A DNA stretch of 64,000 nucleotides from Rhodovulum sp. MB263. GTDB taxonomy: Bacteria > Pseudomonadota > Alphaproteobacteria > Rhodobacterales > Rhodobacteraceae. Positions 8,941 to 18,125 of the stretch are shown here, piece after piece (within the stretch, counting starts at the first letter, position 1; the number at the start of each line of letters is the position of its first letter). A model generated the notes under the pieces. That model saw only the letters and a list, made by a program, of their open reading frames with translations, was not told where the DNA came from and did no database searches. The stretch spans positions 3,692,001-3,756,000 of the forward strand of contig NZ_CP020384.1 in NCBI RefSeq assembly GCF_002073975.1, read 5' to 3'. Both the position numbers and the translations under genes were made by a program.

Positions 8941-8990
8941 TTTAGAATTAATATTCCATCTTGACTGCTGCGTGAATGGTATGTTCTAAA
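8941..8990. promoter_or_regulatory. Candidate RpiR operator in the divergent promoter
   Basis: TTTAGAA at 8941-8947 and TTCTAAA at 8984-8990 form a perfect inverted repeat in an AT-rich patch of a GC-rich region. The left site, read on the minus strand, is GGAA-N6-TTCT, close to the GGAA-N6-TTCC pattern described for IolR of Sinorhizobium. A TTGACT hexamer at 8961 lies between the arms and could be part of the promoter for the rightward operon. The function is inferred from position and symmetry. Confidence 0.5.
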
Positions 8991-9039
8991 TTTTTCCGCA
9001 TCAAGTGCAAACTTCTTGCGCCTCAGGGAGGAGGGGAAC

Positions 9040-10071
9040 GTGAAAGCTTGTGTCATCCATAGTGCCGAGCGGGTGCTCATCGAAGAGGCGCCGCGCCCGG
9101 ATCCTGCCCGCGGACAGATCCGCCTGCGCTTCGCCTTCGGCGGCATCTGCGGGTCCGACATCCATTATTTCCAGCATGGGCGGGTCGGCGATTCGATCCT
9201 GCGCGGCCCGATGGTGCTGGGCCATGAATTCTCGGCCGTGGTCGATCTGCCGGGCGAGGGCGTCGAGGGCTTCGCGTCCGGCGACAAGGTGGCGGTGACA
9301 CCGGCCCGGCCCTGCCTGAGCTGCGATCAGTGCCGCCGCGGTCTCACCAATCTCTGCACCGACATGGCCTTCATGGGTAGCGCCGCACGGTTTCCGCATT
9401 GCGATGGCGGCTTTGCCAGCGAGCTGGTGGTCGAGGCCCGGCAATGCATCCGCCTGCCGCAGGAGGCCGATCTGCGCCATGTCGCCATGGCCGAACCCTA
9501 TGCGGTGGCGCTGCATGCCGCGGCGATGGCGGGCGATCTGACCGGCGCGACGGTGCTTGTCACCGGCGCGGGCGTCATCGGCCAGATGTGCGCGACCGCA
9601 GCCCGGGCCGCCGGGGCCGCCCGCATATTGATGAGCGACATCGCCCCGGCCGCGCTGGCGCGGGCCCGCGACCTGGGGGTCGACGAGGTCTTCGACGCGG
9701 GCGATCCGGCCGCGATGGCCGCCCTGACCGACAGCCCCCGCTGCGACGCGGTCTTCGAGGCCTCGGGCGCGGCCGCGGCGCTTGGCACCGCCATCGCGGC
9801 CGCGAAGCCCCGGGGCACCGTGGTGCAGGTGGGCTTCCTGCCGCCGAAGGCACCGGTCGATCTGGCAAAGCTGCTGACCCGCGAAATCCGGCTGGTCGGC
9901 ACCTATCGCTTCATCGACGAATTCGCCGAAGCGGTGCGCCAGATCGTCGGGGGCGAGGTCGACCTGCGCCCGATGATTTCGGCCGACATGCCGCTCGACC
10001 GCCCCGAAAAGGCCTTCGCCCGGGCGCTCGACAAGACCGCGGCTCTGAAGGTGATGGTGCATTTCCCATGA
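9040..10071 (+). CDS. Zinc-dependent medium-chain dehydrogenase, L-idonate 5-dehydrogenase-like
   Basis: 343 residues from GTG 9040, preceded by GGGAGGAGGGG. The MDR fold is complete: catalytic zinc ligands in GGICGSDIHYF and LGHEFSA, the structural zinc cluster CLSCDQCRRGLTNLC near residues 92-106, and the Rossmann motif VTGAGVIGQMCA near 170. The sequence is closest in style to IdnD/sorbitol dehydrogenases, which oxidise a secondary hydroxyl of a polyol or aldonate with NAD(P). The stop overlaps the next start (ATGA), so the two dehydrogenases are coupled. Substrate not certain; L-idonate or a related aldonate is the best guess. Confidence 0.85.
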   Translation: MKACVIHSAERVLIEEAPRPDPARGQIRLRFAFGGICGSDIHYFQHGRVGDSILRGPMVLGHEFSAVVDLPGEGVEGFASGDKVAVTPARPCLSCDQCRRGLTNLCTDMAFMGSAARFPHCDGGFASELVVEARQCIRLPQEADLRHVAMAEPYAVALHAAAMAGDLTGATVLVTGAGVIGQMCATAARAAGAARILMSDIAPAALARARDLGVDEVFDAGDPAAMAALTDSPRCDAVFEASGAAAALGTAIAAAKPRGTVVQVGFLPPKAPVDLAKLLTREIRLVGTYRFIDEFAEAVRQIVGGEVDLRPMISADMPLDRPEKAFARALDKTAALKVMVHFP

Positions 10072-11492
10072 TGTCGGCCCTGACCTACAGGCCCGGGGCG
10101 CTGCGCCCGCGGGCGGCGCATCTCGGGGTGGGAGCGTTCCACCGGGCCCATCAGCAAAGCTATTACGACGATCTGGCCCGCGCGGGCGGCGACTGGGGCG
10201 TTGTCGGCATCAACCTGACCCCGCCCGATCTTGCCGCGCGCCATGCGGCGCAGAACGGGATCTATGCGGTGCTGACCGATGACGGCCAGACCCGCGCCTG
10301 CCGCGAGATCGGCACCCTGCTCGGCCTGCATGACGCCCGCACCGCGCCGGATGTCGACTGGTCCGGGATCGATTTCGCCACGCTGACCATTACCGAGAAG
10401 GGCTATTGCCACCGCTCGGGCAGCTTCGGGCTCGATCCGGCGGCGGTGGCGGACGACCTTGCCGCTCCCGAGGCGCCGGTCACCGCGATCGGCTATCTCG
10501 CCTGGATGCTCGAGCGCCGCCGCCGGGCCGGAGGCGGGCCGATCACGCTCGCCAGTTGCGACAATGTCGCCGATAACGGCACGCTTCTGGGCGCGGTCCT
10601 GCGCGACTATGCGGCGCGCGCCTTCCCCGGCCTGCCAGACTGGCTGGACCGGAACGTCGCCTTCCCGACCTCGATGGTCGACCGGATCGTGCCCGCGATG
10701 TCGGCCTCCAGCCGCGCCCGGCTCGAGACGGCCTGCGGCGGGCCGGATGCTCTGGGCGTGGTCGCCGAGCCCTTCCGCCAATGGGTGATCGAGAACCGCT
10801 TCGCCGGGCCGCGCCCCGCGCTGGAACGGGCCGGGGTCCAGATCGTGGACGATCTGGCGCCGTATGAGCACATGAAGCACCGGCTTCTGAACGGCCTGCA
10901 ATCGGCCTATGCCGAGCTCGGACGCCTTTGCGGACACGAAAGCAGCCATGACGCGGCGACCGATCCGGTGCTGTCGGACTGGGCCGGTCTTTTCCTGCAG
11001 GCGCAGGCCGAGACGCTAGCCTGCCCCGAAGGCGAGGACCTCACGGCCTATGGCCGCACCAGCCTCGCGCGGCTGCAGAACCCGACCATCCACCACCCGC
11101 TGAACCAGATCGCGAGCGATGCAAGCTTCAAGCTGCCGCAGCGCATCGCGGCCCCGGCCGCCGAACGGCTGGAGCGCGGGGCCCCGGCCGAGATCCAGGC
11201 CATGGTGCTGGCGGGATGGGCGCTGCAGGCGGGCGACACGAGGCCCGACAGCACCGGCATCCCGACCCGGGACCCGATGGGCGACGAGATGGCGCGCCGC
11301 CGCGCGGCGGCCGGCGATGCGGCCGGTTTCGCGCGCGAGGTGCTGGCGCTGCCGCTCTGGCCCGCCCGGCTGGGGCAGGATGAAGGCTTTGTCGCCGACA
11401 TGACGCGGTGGCTGCGTGCCTTCGCGCAGGGCGATCCCCGGCAGCGCCGGGCGCAGATCGACGATTTCGCAAGGGAGAGGGCGCATGCGTAA
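10068..11492 (+). CDS. Mannitol/fructuronate-type long-chain dehydrogenase (UxuB-like)
   Basis: 474 residues from ATG 10068 (a second ATG follows at 10071). It belongs to the polyol-specific long-chain dehydrogenases: HLGVGAFHRAHQ near the start binds the nucleotide, TITEKGYCH and SCDNVADNG are conserved, and the catalytic segment is MKHRLLNGLQS. In the family this segment is K-x4-N-x2-H; Lys270 and Asn275 are present but the His position (278) is Gln. The role would be reduction of fructuronate or tagaturonate, or oxidation of a hexitol, but the substitution leaves activity open. It is coupled to the upstream dehydrogenase and overlaps dctQ by 8 bases. Confidence 0.85.
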   Translation: MMSALTYRPGALRPRAAHLGVGAFHRAHQQSYYDDLARAGGDWGVVGINLTPPDLAARHAAQNGIYAVLTDDGQTRACREIGTLLGLHDARTAPDVDWSGIDFATLTITEKGYCHRSGSFGLDPAAVADDLAAPEAPVTAIGYLAWMLERRRRAGGGPITLASCDNVADNGTLLGAVLRDYAARAFPGLPDWLDRNVAFPTSMVDRIVPAMSASSRARLETACGGPDALGVVAEPFRQWVIENRFAGPRPALERAGVQIVDDLAPYEHMKHRLLNGLQSAYAELGRLCGHESSHDAATDPVLSDWAGLFLQAQAETLACPEGEDLTAYGRTSLARLQNPTIHHPLNQIASDASFKLPQRIAAPAAERLERGAPAEIQAMVLAGWALQAGDTRPDSTGIPTRDPMGDEMARRRAAAGDAAGFAREVLALPLWPARLGQDEGFVADMTRWLRAFAQGDPRQRRAQIDDFARERAHA

Positions 11493-11982
11493 ATTCCTCG
11501 GAGGCCGCACGCCGGAAGAATGGCTGGGGGCGATCCTGATGACGGCCGTGGTGGCCCTTCTGGGCTTTCAGGTCATCGCCCGCTTCGGCATGGGGCGGTC
11601 CTTCAGCTGGCTGGAGGAAGTCAGCCGCTTCGCCTTCGTCTGGGCGGTCTATTTCGGCTTTGTCATCGCGGCCGAGGGCGACCGGCATATCCGCGTCTCG
11701 CTGCATCTCGGGCTGCTGCCGACGAAGCTGCGGCTTGTCATGCTGACGCTGGCAGATCTGCTCTGGCTCGGCTTCAACGCCGTCGTCATCTGGTACGGCT
11801 ACCAGTTCACCGTCTCGATGTTCGAATTTCCCTACATCTCGCAGACCACCGGCATCAACCTGGTCTGGGTGCAGATGATCGTGCCGCTCGGATTTGCCTT
11901 CATGTCGATCCGCATCCTTCAGGTGATGGTCCGCCGCTGGCAGACCGGCGAAGGCCCGGCCGACGCCCGAATCGGGGACTGA
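11485..11982 (+). CDS. dctQ: TRAP transporter small permease, DctQ family
   Basis: 165 residues from ATG 11485; a longer frame upstream is shadow coding inside the previous gene. Four hydrophobic segments are visible, and the family pattern FSWLEEVSRFAFVWAVYFG sits near 40-58, followed by the DRHIRV motif. DctQ proteins pair with the large DctM permease in the inner membrane to drive Na+-linked uptake of carboxylates delivered by a periplasmic binding protein. It is flanked by dehydrogenases and dctM in one operon, so the transporter should bring in the substrate of the two dehydrogenases. Confidence 0.88.
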   Translation: MRKFLGGRTPEEWLGAILMTAVVALLGFQVIARFGMGRSFSWLEEVSRFAFVWAVYFGFVIAAEGDRHIRVSLHLGLLPTKLRLVMLTLADLLWLGFNAVVIWYGYQFTVSMFEFPYISQTTGINLVWVQMIVPLGFAFMSIRILQVMVRRWQTGEGPADARIGD

Positions 11983-11986
11983 GGCC

Positions 11987-13279
11987 ATGGATCCGACCCT
12001 TCTGATGGCGTTGTCCTTCGTCCTTCTGCTGCTGATCGGCGTGCCGGTCGGCATCTCGATGGGACTTGCCGCGGTGCTGGCGATGACCAGTGCCAACATG
12101 CCGATGTCCTATCTCGTGCAGACGGCCTATTCGGCGGTCGACGAGTTCACCATCATCGCCGTGCCGATGTTCATCCTGGCCGGCACCCTGATGGAGAAAG
12201 GCGGGCTGACCCAGCGGCTGATCGGCTTCTCGCGGGCCATTGTCGGGCCGTCGCCGGGCGGGCTGGCCACCGTGACCATCGTCGCCTGCACCTTCTTCGC
12301 CGCGATCTCGGGCTCGGGCCCCGCAACCACCGCGGCGATCGGCTCCATCATGATCCCGGCGATGATCCGCGACGGCTATGACAGGGGCTTCGGCGCCGCG
12401 ATCACCTCTTCGGCAGGCGGCATCGGCGTGGTCATCCCGCCCTCGATCCCGATGATCATCTACGGCATCACCTCCGAGACCTCCATCAGCGCGCTCTTCG
12501 TCGCGGGCGTGGTGCCGGGGCTGCTGCTGGCGGTGGTGCTGTGGCTCACCAGCCGGTTCATCTCGGTCCGGCGCGGCTACAGCTCGGGCGATGTCGAGGC
12601 GCGCAGCCTGCGCAATATCGGCCGCGCGGCGCTCGAGGCGAAATGGGCGCTGGCCGCACCGGTCCTGATCCTCGGCGGCATCTATACCGGCGCCTTCACC
12701 GTCACCGAGGCCTCGGTCGTGGCGGTGCTTTATGCGCTCTTCGTCGGCATCTTCGTCTATCGCGAAATCCGGATACCGGTCTTCGTCGACGCGGTGGTCT
12801 ATGCCGTGCGGATCACCGGCACCGTGATGCTGGTGCTGGTCACCGGGCGGATCATCGGCCGGATGCTGTCGATGTTCCAGGTGCCGCAGCTGGTCTCGGG
12901 CTTCCTGATCGATACGGTCTCCGACCCGATCATGCTGATCGTCCTCGTCCTGGTGCTGCTGGTCTTCATCGGCATGTGGATGGAGACGCTGACCCAGATC
13001 ATCATCCTGACCCCGCTGCTTCTGCCGGTGGTGGCCAATGTCGGGATCGACCCGATCCAGTTCGGCATCATCTTCGTGATCGCCTGCGAGATCGGCTATT
13101 CGACGCCACCGCTCGGGGTGAATCTCTTCGTCGCCTCCGAGATCGGGGAAACCACGGTCGAGAAGGTCTCGAAGGCCTCTATCCCGTTCCTGTTCGCCGA
13201 GATCGCCGTGATGGCGCTGGTGGCCTTCGTGCCCCAGCTGACACTGTGGCTGCCCGGCTTGCTGGGCTTCATAAACTGA
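11987..13279 (+). CDS. dctM: TRAP transporter large permease, DctM family
   Basis: 430 residues with about 12 membrane spans. Family signatures include GVPVGISMGLAAVLAM at the start, PMFILAGTLMEKGGL near 58-72, the ISGSGPATTAAIGS loop near 107-120, and GIGVVIPPSIPMIIYG near 143-158. It forms the ion-coupled channel of the TRAP system. The start lies 4 bases after the dctQ stop and dctP follows after a 22-base gap. Length is normal for the family. Confidence 0.92.
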   Translation: MDPTLLMALSFVLLLLIGVPVGISMGLAAVLAMTSANMPMSYLVQTAYSAVDEFTIIAVPMFILAGTLMEKGGLTQRLIGFSRAIVGPSPGGLATVTIVACTFFAAISGSGPATTAAIGSIMIPAMIRDGYDRGFGAAITSSAGGIGVVIPPSIPMIIYGITSETSISALFVAGVVPGLLLAVVLWLTSRFISVRRGYSSGDVEARSLRNIGRAALEAKWALAAPVLILGGIYTGAFTVTEASVVAVLYALFVGIFVYREIRIPVFVDAVVYAVRITGTVMLVLVTGRIIGRMLSMFQVPQLVSGFLIDTVSDPIMLIVLVLVLLVFIGMWMETLTQIIILTPLLLPVVANVGIDPIQFGIIFVIACEIGYSTPPLGVNLFVASEIGETTVEKVSKASIPFLFAEIAVMALVAFVPQLTLWLPGLLGFIN

Positions 13280-13301
13280 GTTTCAACCGGAGGAGACCAT
13301 C

Positions 13302-14306
13302 TTGAAACCGTTCATCAGAACCCTTGCCACCGCCGCGCTGGCCCTGTGCGTCGCGCTGCCCGCAGCCGCCGCCGACTACACCATGCGCCTCAGCCATGGC
13401 GACAACGAGAACAACCCGACCCACAAGGGCGCACTCAAGTTCCAGGAGCTGGTCGAGCAATATTCCGACGGCCGGATCAAGGTGCAGATCTTCCCGTCGA
13501 ACCAGCTTGGCTCGGAACAGGAAGTGGCCCAGGCGCTGCGCATGGGCTCGATCGAATCCGAGATCCTCTATACCGGCAACCTCGTGCCGCTGGCGCCCTC
13601 GGTCGGCGTGATGATGCTGCCCTATGCCTTCACCTCGAACGAGGAGGCGCATGCCGCCATGGATGCGCTGAAGGGCCCGCTGAACGAACGCCTGCCGAAA
13701 GAGGCCGGGGTGCGCGTTCTGGGCTATTTCGAAAAGGGCTTCCGCGTGCTGACCAATGACCGGCGCGAGGTGAAGACGCTGGACGATCTGCAGGGGCTCA
13801 AGATCCGGGTCTCGAAGAACAACATCGCCATCGACACCTTCAAGTCCTGGGGGCTCGACCCGATCCCGATGGCCTGGGCCGAAGTGTTCCCGGCGCTGCA
13901 GCAGGGCGTGATCGACGGCCAGGAGAACCCCTATACCACGGCGATCTCGTCGAAATTCTACGAGGTCCAGAAATACATCACCGAGATCCACTATCTGATC
14001 TGGTCGGGGCCGATCATCGTCTCCGAGCGGTTCTATCAGGGGCTGCCCGCGGATCTGCAACAGGCGCTCGACCGGGCCGGCGAAGAGGCCGCGCAATATG
14101 AGCGTCAGGTCTCGGCCGAGGAAACCGAAGCCGCCAAGAAGAAGCTCGTCGAGCTGGGTATGACCCTTACCGGTGCGCCCGAGGACGAGGAGAAATGGCA
14201 GGAAGCGGCGAAAGCGCTCTGGCCCGGTTTCGCCGATGGCATCGGCGGTGCCGACTGGGTCGAGGAAGCCACCCGGATCATGAACGACGCCATCGCGGCG
14301 CAGTAA
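13302..14306 (+). CDS. dctP: TRAP transporter periplasmic substrate-binding protein, DctP family
   Basis: 334 residues from TTG 13302, placed 9 bases after CCGGAGGAG. The signal peptide is clear (LATAALALCVALPAAAA, cleavage before DYTMRLSHGD). DctP features follow: HGDNENNPTHKGALKFQEL, the LKIRVSKNNIAIDTFKSWG segment whose Arg normally contacts the substrate carboxylate, and GVIDGQENPYTTA. The transported compound is probably a sugar acid, judged from the co-encoded dehydrogenases. A strong terminator hairpin lies 42 bases downstream and closes the operon. Confidence 0.92.
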   Translation: MKPFIRTLATAALALCVALPAAAADYTMRLSHGDNENNPTHKGALKFQELVEQYSDGRIKVQIFPSNQLGSEQEVAQALRMGSIESEILYTGNLVPLAPSVGVMMLPYAFTSNEEAHAAMDALKGPLNERLPKEAGVRVLGYFEKGFRVLTNDRREVKTLDDLQGLKIRVSKNNIAIDTFKSWGLDPIPMAWAEVFPALQQGVIDGQENPYTTAISSKFYEVQKYITEIHYLIWSGPIIVSERFYQGLPADLQQALDRAGEEAAQYERQVSAEETEAAKKKLVELGMTLTGAPEDEEKWQEAAKALWPGFADGIGGADWVEEATRIMNDAIAAQ

Positions 14307-14348
14307 CACGTCCCCCCGACACCCCGGCATGGGGACGGCAGGCAGGAC

Positions 14349-14375
14349 ACGGGCCCGGAACAAGACCGGGCCCGT
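14349..14375 (+). terminator. Terminator after dctP
   Basis: A perfect 10-bp stem (ACGGGCCCGG at 14349-14358, CCGGGCCCGT at 14366-14375) with a 7-base loop, followed by a short T run. It ends the dehydrogenase-TRAP operon. Confidence 0.75.
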
Positions 14376-14381
14376 TTCATC

Positions 14382-14483
14382 TTGAGTGTCCACTACAACA
14401 CCGAGCGCCCGCATCTGGGTTACCGAAACATGGGGCGACGTCCCATCGAAACCGTAATGTCATTCGTTAGCCAAGAAGGTTAA
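14382..14483 (+). pseudogene. C-terminal scrap of an rve-type (IS481/IS3-like) transposase
   Basis: A 33-codon frame ends at TAA 14481-14483 and reads HYNTERPHLGYRNMGRRP followed by IETV. The YN-x-ERPH-x-x-LGY pattern is the typical end of the DDE integrase domain of IS481/IS3-group transposases. Everything upstream is missing, the frame abuts the dctP terminator, and its end overlaps the truncated end of the IS1182-type gene on the other strand. It is a deletion or insertion scar with no function. Confidence 0.72.
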
Positions 14484-15244
14484 GTTAACGCATTGCAGCC
14501 CACCAGCCCGCTGTTGCGCGCGCTCGTGGCCATAGCGCGGGCATCGGGATCAGTCAGGGAGATCTGGCCGTCCGGCGCATCGGCCAGAGCCTTGTCCATG
14601 GCCATCAGTTTCTCGATTTCCCGCTTGAGCCGCCCGTATCGATGCGCCAGATGCGTGACCTTCTCCAACCGCGCTTCGCCTGTTTCCTGCCGGTCGATGC
14701 GCACCATCTCGGTGATATAGCGTTCGACATCGGCCTCCAGATGCGCAAGACGGCTGGCGATCTTGCCCTTGGTGAAGTTCTTGTTGCGGTTGTTTACCGC
14801 CTTGAATTTGCTTCCGTCGATGGCCACGCAATCGCCTTTCAACGTGCCGATCCGCCGGCACAGCTCCACGAATTGCGCGCAGGTCTTGCGGATGGGCGAT
14901 CCGTTCTCACGCCGGAAATCCGCAATGGTCTTGTGATCCGGCACCAGGCGCCCAAGCAGCCACATCACCTCGACATTGCGCCCGGCCTCGCGCTCCAGCC
15001 TGCGGCTGGATGGGATCCGGTTGAGATAGCCATAGATGAATAGCTTCAGCAGAACGGCGGGATGGTAGCCGGGCCGCCCTGTCCGCGCATGCGCCGCGCG
15101 CACGAAGCCAAGGCCCGCCAGATCAAGCTGTTCAACAAACAGATCCACCACCCGAACCAGATGATCCTCATCGATCCAGTCCTCAAGACGGTCCGGAAAC
15201 AGCGTCACCTGGTCGCGATCAACACCTTCAATGAAACCCGACAT
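14480..15244 (-). pseudogene. IS1182-family transposase, 3'-truncated
   Basis: 254 residues from ATG 15244 (MSGFIEGVDRDQVTLFPD). DUF772 is evident: GRPGYHPAVLLKLFIYGYLN, then RLEREAGRNVEVMWLLG, DHKTIADFRRENG and the first catalytic part CVAIDGSKFKAVNN. Family members run to about 450 residues or more with a DDE transposase domain after TSARNSGLVG; here the frame ends six residues later. It has lost its C-terminal catalytic half at the junction with the other transposase scrap, so it is inactive. Confidence 0.85.
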
Positions 15245-15700
15245 ACATGCACTCCTGTAATGCAGAAAACATACCGCATCTTGGGGCTTCCACAAAGCCT
15301 CGGCCGGAAGCGGACATGACTATTTGCAGCGAGAACGGCAGCTTCGTCCCGCATAGCAGGCACGCTCGCGGGGCGCGTCGAAGGTTCGGTTTGGGTCAGA
15401 AATGCGTGGCAGTGGGGTCAGGATTGCTTGCCATTGCCTCGCGACCAAGACCCGGAAATCCATGGGGTCGAGTCGCTTTCGCATGGCATTCGACATCCGG
15501 CAGCGGCCCGCCGGAAAGCCCGCCCCGAGCCCCGGCCCCGACAGGCGCCCGGCCCGGATGACCTTGCGGCTCAAGGCGGCAAAAGCCGCCAGCCGTACCT
15601 GTCGGCGGCGCACGCCCATTGCCGCCCCCCGGGTCATATCGGCACCGGGCGCGGCATCGCGGGCCATCGCAACGAAGAGAGGCCCTGCCGAGAGAACAGA
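15245..15700. other. Non-coding stretch right of the transposase remnant
   Basis: This includes the presumed right end of the IS1182 element and chromosomal sequence up to the terminator after uspA. I could not define a terminal inverted repeat because the left end of the element is lost. No gene with a family-like sequence is present on either strand. Confidence 0.35.
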
Positions 15701-15764
15701 AGGGGCGGGAAAACGTCACGATGCGGACCGGAACAGAGCATGTCCGGACCGCCTGCCCGCCCCT
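15701..15764 (-). terminator. Candidate terminator of the sulP-uspA operon
   Basis: Nested dyads: outer AGGGGCGGG (15701-15709) with CCCGCCCCT (15756-15764), and inner GCGGACCGGA (15723-15732) with TCCGGACCGC (15743-15752), one mismatch. On the minus strand it follows the uspA stop and is trailed by a pyrimidine-rich TTCTGTT. Confidence 0.5.
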
Positions 15765-15770
15765 CGCGAC

Positions 15771-16625
15771 CTAGCGCATGAGGACGACCGGAACCTTGCA
15801 GGACCGGATCATCTCGGTGGTGGTCGAGCCGATGACAAGGGTCCGTATGCGGGAATGCCCGTAGGCGCCCATGACCAGAAGGTCGATGCCATCCGTTTCG
15901 ACCAGATCGGCCAGGGCCTTGTCCGGCGCGCCTTTCAGGATCTTCGCCTCCGCTTCGTGACCGCCCGCATTCAGCGTGGCACGCGCATTCTCCAGCGCAC
16001 GGCGCAGATCGGCCGTTTCCTGACCGGCGGTGGCCACGATCACCTTGAGCCCGGCAAACATCGGGTCACGGGCGACATAATCGACCGCCTTCATCGAGGA
16101 GACGCCGCCATCATAGGCGATCAGTACCCGGTCTATCGGCGCGAAGCTGCGGTTCGAGACGAAGACGGGCTTCTGACTGGCGCGCACGATCCGCTCGAAA
16201 TTCGAGCCGAGATGCGGGCTCTCCAGCCCTGCGGCCTCGCCCCGCTTGCCGATCACGATCATCTCGGCCGCCGCCTCTTTCTGCTCGACGGTGTTGACGA
16301 TGTCGTCCTGGCGCAGCCGGGTGATGACATCGGCGACGCCTTCGCCCTCGATCAGGGCCCTGGCATCCTCGAGGATCGCCCGCCCCTGGGCCTGCGAAAG
16401 CTTGGCGTGCTGTTCGTCCAGATCGCTGAGCTGTTCCATCAGCCGGGTCCGCGCGCCCAGCCGGATCGAGCCGGACAAATCGCGCCGCCCCTGCGCCCGG
16501 CGCGGATCGAGCACATGGTAGAGCTTGACCTGCGCCCCGGTGCGTTTCGCGATCCAGGCCGCGTGGCGGCAGACGCTTTCGGAATAGGCCGAGCCATCGA
16601 CCAGGGCCATCAGCATGGCTGTCAT
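15771..16625 (-). CDS. Tandem universal stress protein (UspA family)
   Basis: 284 residues from ATG 16625, which has GGGAG 8 bases upstream; a GTG at 16631 is also in frame. Two Usp domains are joined: the first begins AMLMALVDGSAYSESVCRHAAW, and the second VLIAYDGGVSSMKAVDYVARD ends with LVMGAYGHSRIRTLVIGSTT, the G-x2-G-x9-G-S/T nucleotide-binding pattern. These cytoplasmic proteins accumulate under starvation and respiratory stress. It follows sulP by about 15 bases on the same strand, a frequent pairing in which the Usp protein may modulate the anion transporter. Confidence 0.88.
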   Translation of the reverse strand: MTAMLMALVDGSAYSESVCRHAAWIAKRTGAQVKLYHVLDPRRAQGRRDLSGSIRLGARTRLMEQLSDLDEQHAKLSQAQGRAILEDARALIEGEGVADVITRLRQDDIVNTVEQKEAAAEMIVIGKRGEAAGLESPHLGSNFERIVRASQKPVFVSNRSFAPIDRVLIAYDGGVSSMKAVDYVARDPMFAGLKVIVATAGQETADLRRALENARATLNAGGHEAEAKILKGAPDKALADLVETDGIDLLVMGAYGHSRIRTLVIGSTTTEMIRSCKVPVVLMR

Positions 16626-16640
16626 CGTCACATCTCCCCT

Positions 16641-18125
16641 TCAGTGGCCCAACAGATCGTCCATCGCGCCGGGCTTGTCATGGACGGCAAGCCTGTCGAC
16701 GATGGTCTCCGAAGCGGCGTTCATGCCCTCGATCTCGACCTCGGCGCCCTCGCGGCGGAACTTGAGCACGGCCATGTCCAGCGCCGCAACGGACGAGACG
16801 TCCCAGATATGCGCGCGGCTGACATCGATGGTGACGCGCTCCAGCGCCTCCTTGAAGTCGAAGGCGCGCATGAAGCGCTCGGTCGAGGCGAAGAACAGCT
16901 GGCCCTCGATCACATAGGTACGTTCGCGCCCGTCGGGCGAGATCTCGGAGCGGACCTTGAACAGCTGCGCGATCTTGGCCGAGAAGAAGATGCCCGACAG
17001 CAGCACGCCGACCAGAACGCCGATCGCGAGGTTGTGGGTGTAGACCACGAAGAACACCGTCGCCAGCATCACGATGGAGGACGAGCGCGGATGATCGCGC
17101 AGGTTCCGGATCGACGACCACGAGAATGTCCCGATCGAGACCATGATCATGATCGCCACCAGCGCCGGCATCGGGATCTGCCCCACCAGATCGCCCAGAA
17201 CGACGATCAGGAACAGAAGCATCGCCCCCGCGGTGAAGGTCGACAGCCGCCCGCGCCCACCCGATTTCACGTTGATCATCGACTGGCCGATCATCGCGCA
17301 GCCCGCCATGCCGCCAATGAAACCGGTGCAGGTATTGGCGATGCCCTGCCCGATGCATTCCTGGTTCCGGTCGCTGGGCGTGTCGGTCAGATCGTCCACG
17401 ATGGTCTGCGTCATCAGGCTTTCCAGCAGGCCCACCGCGGCCACCCCGATCGAATAGGGCAGGATGATCTGCAGCGTCTCAAGCGTCAGCGGGATGTCGG
17501 GAATCAGGAAGACCGGCAGCGTATCGGGCAGATCTCCCATATCCGACACGGTACGCACATCGATCCCGAGCGCCATCGTCACCGCCGTCAGAACGATGAT
17601 CGTGATCAGGGGCGAGGGCACCGAGGTCGTCAGGAGCGGAAAGAGATAGATGATCGCAAGCCCCGCCGCGACCATCACATAGGTCACCCAGCTCACGCCG
17701 ATCAGCTCGGGCACCTGTGCGATGAAGATCAGGATCGCCAGCGCATTGACAAAGCCCGTGATGACCGAACGCGAGACGAAGCGCATCAGATGGCCCAGCT
17801 TCGCCAGCCCCGCCCCGATCTGGATCAGCCCCGCCAGCACGGTGGCCGCCAGCAGGTATTGCAACCCGTGCTCCTTGACGAGGGTCACCATCAGAACGGC
17901 CGTTGCCGCTGTCGCGGCCGAGATCATGCCGGGCCGTCCGCCGGTGATGGCCACGATCACCGCGATCGAGAAGGAGGCGTAAAGCCCGATCTTCGGGTCG
18001 ACACCGGCGATGATCGAGAACGCGATGGCCTCGGGGATCAGGGCCAGCGCAACGACCAGCCCGGCGAGGATATCGCCGCGGATGTTTCCGATCCACTGAT
18101 CGCGATAGGCGTAGAGTGCGTTCAT
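16641..18125 (-). CDS. SulP-family anion transporter with STAS domain
   Basis: 494 residues from ATG 18125, preceded by CAGGAG. The membrane part has the SLC26/SulP signature near the start ([22 protein letters not shown]) and the conserved [20 protein letters not shown] with SRLST-like GRGRLSTF near 285-310. A C-terminal STAS domain occupies about 400-485 ([20 protein letters not shown]). SulP proteins carry sulfate, bicarbonate or dicarboxylates; the overall pattern resembles BicA-like Na+/bicarbonate or general SulP permeases, and the substrate cannot be decided. It forms an operon with uspA. Confidence 0.88.
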   Translation of the reverse strand: MNALYAYRDQWIGNIRGDILAGLVVALALIPEAIAFSIIAGVDPKIGLYASFSIAVIVAITGGRPGMISAATAATAVLMVTLVKEHGLQYLLAATVLAGLIQIGAGLAKLGHLMRFVSRSVITGFVNALAILIFIAQVPELIGVSWVTYVMVAAGLAIIYLFPLLTTSVPSPLITIIVLTAVTMALGIDVRTVSDMGDLPDTLPVFLIPDIPLTLETLQIILPYSIGVAAVGLLESLMTQTIVDDLTDTPSDRNQECIGQGIANTCTGFIGGMAGCAMIGQSMINVKSGGRGRLSTFTAGAMLLFLIVVLGDLVGQIPMPALVAIMIMVSIGTFSWSSIRNLRDHPRSSSIVMLATVFFVVYTHNLAIGVLVGVLLSGIFFSAKIAQLFKVRSEISPDGRERTYVIEGQLFFASTERFMRAFDFKEALERVTIDVSRAHIWDVSSVAALDMAVLKFRREGAEVEIEGMNAASETIVDRLAVHDKPGAMDDLLGH

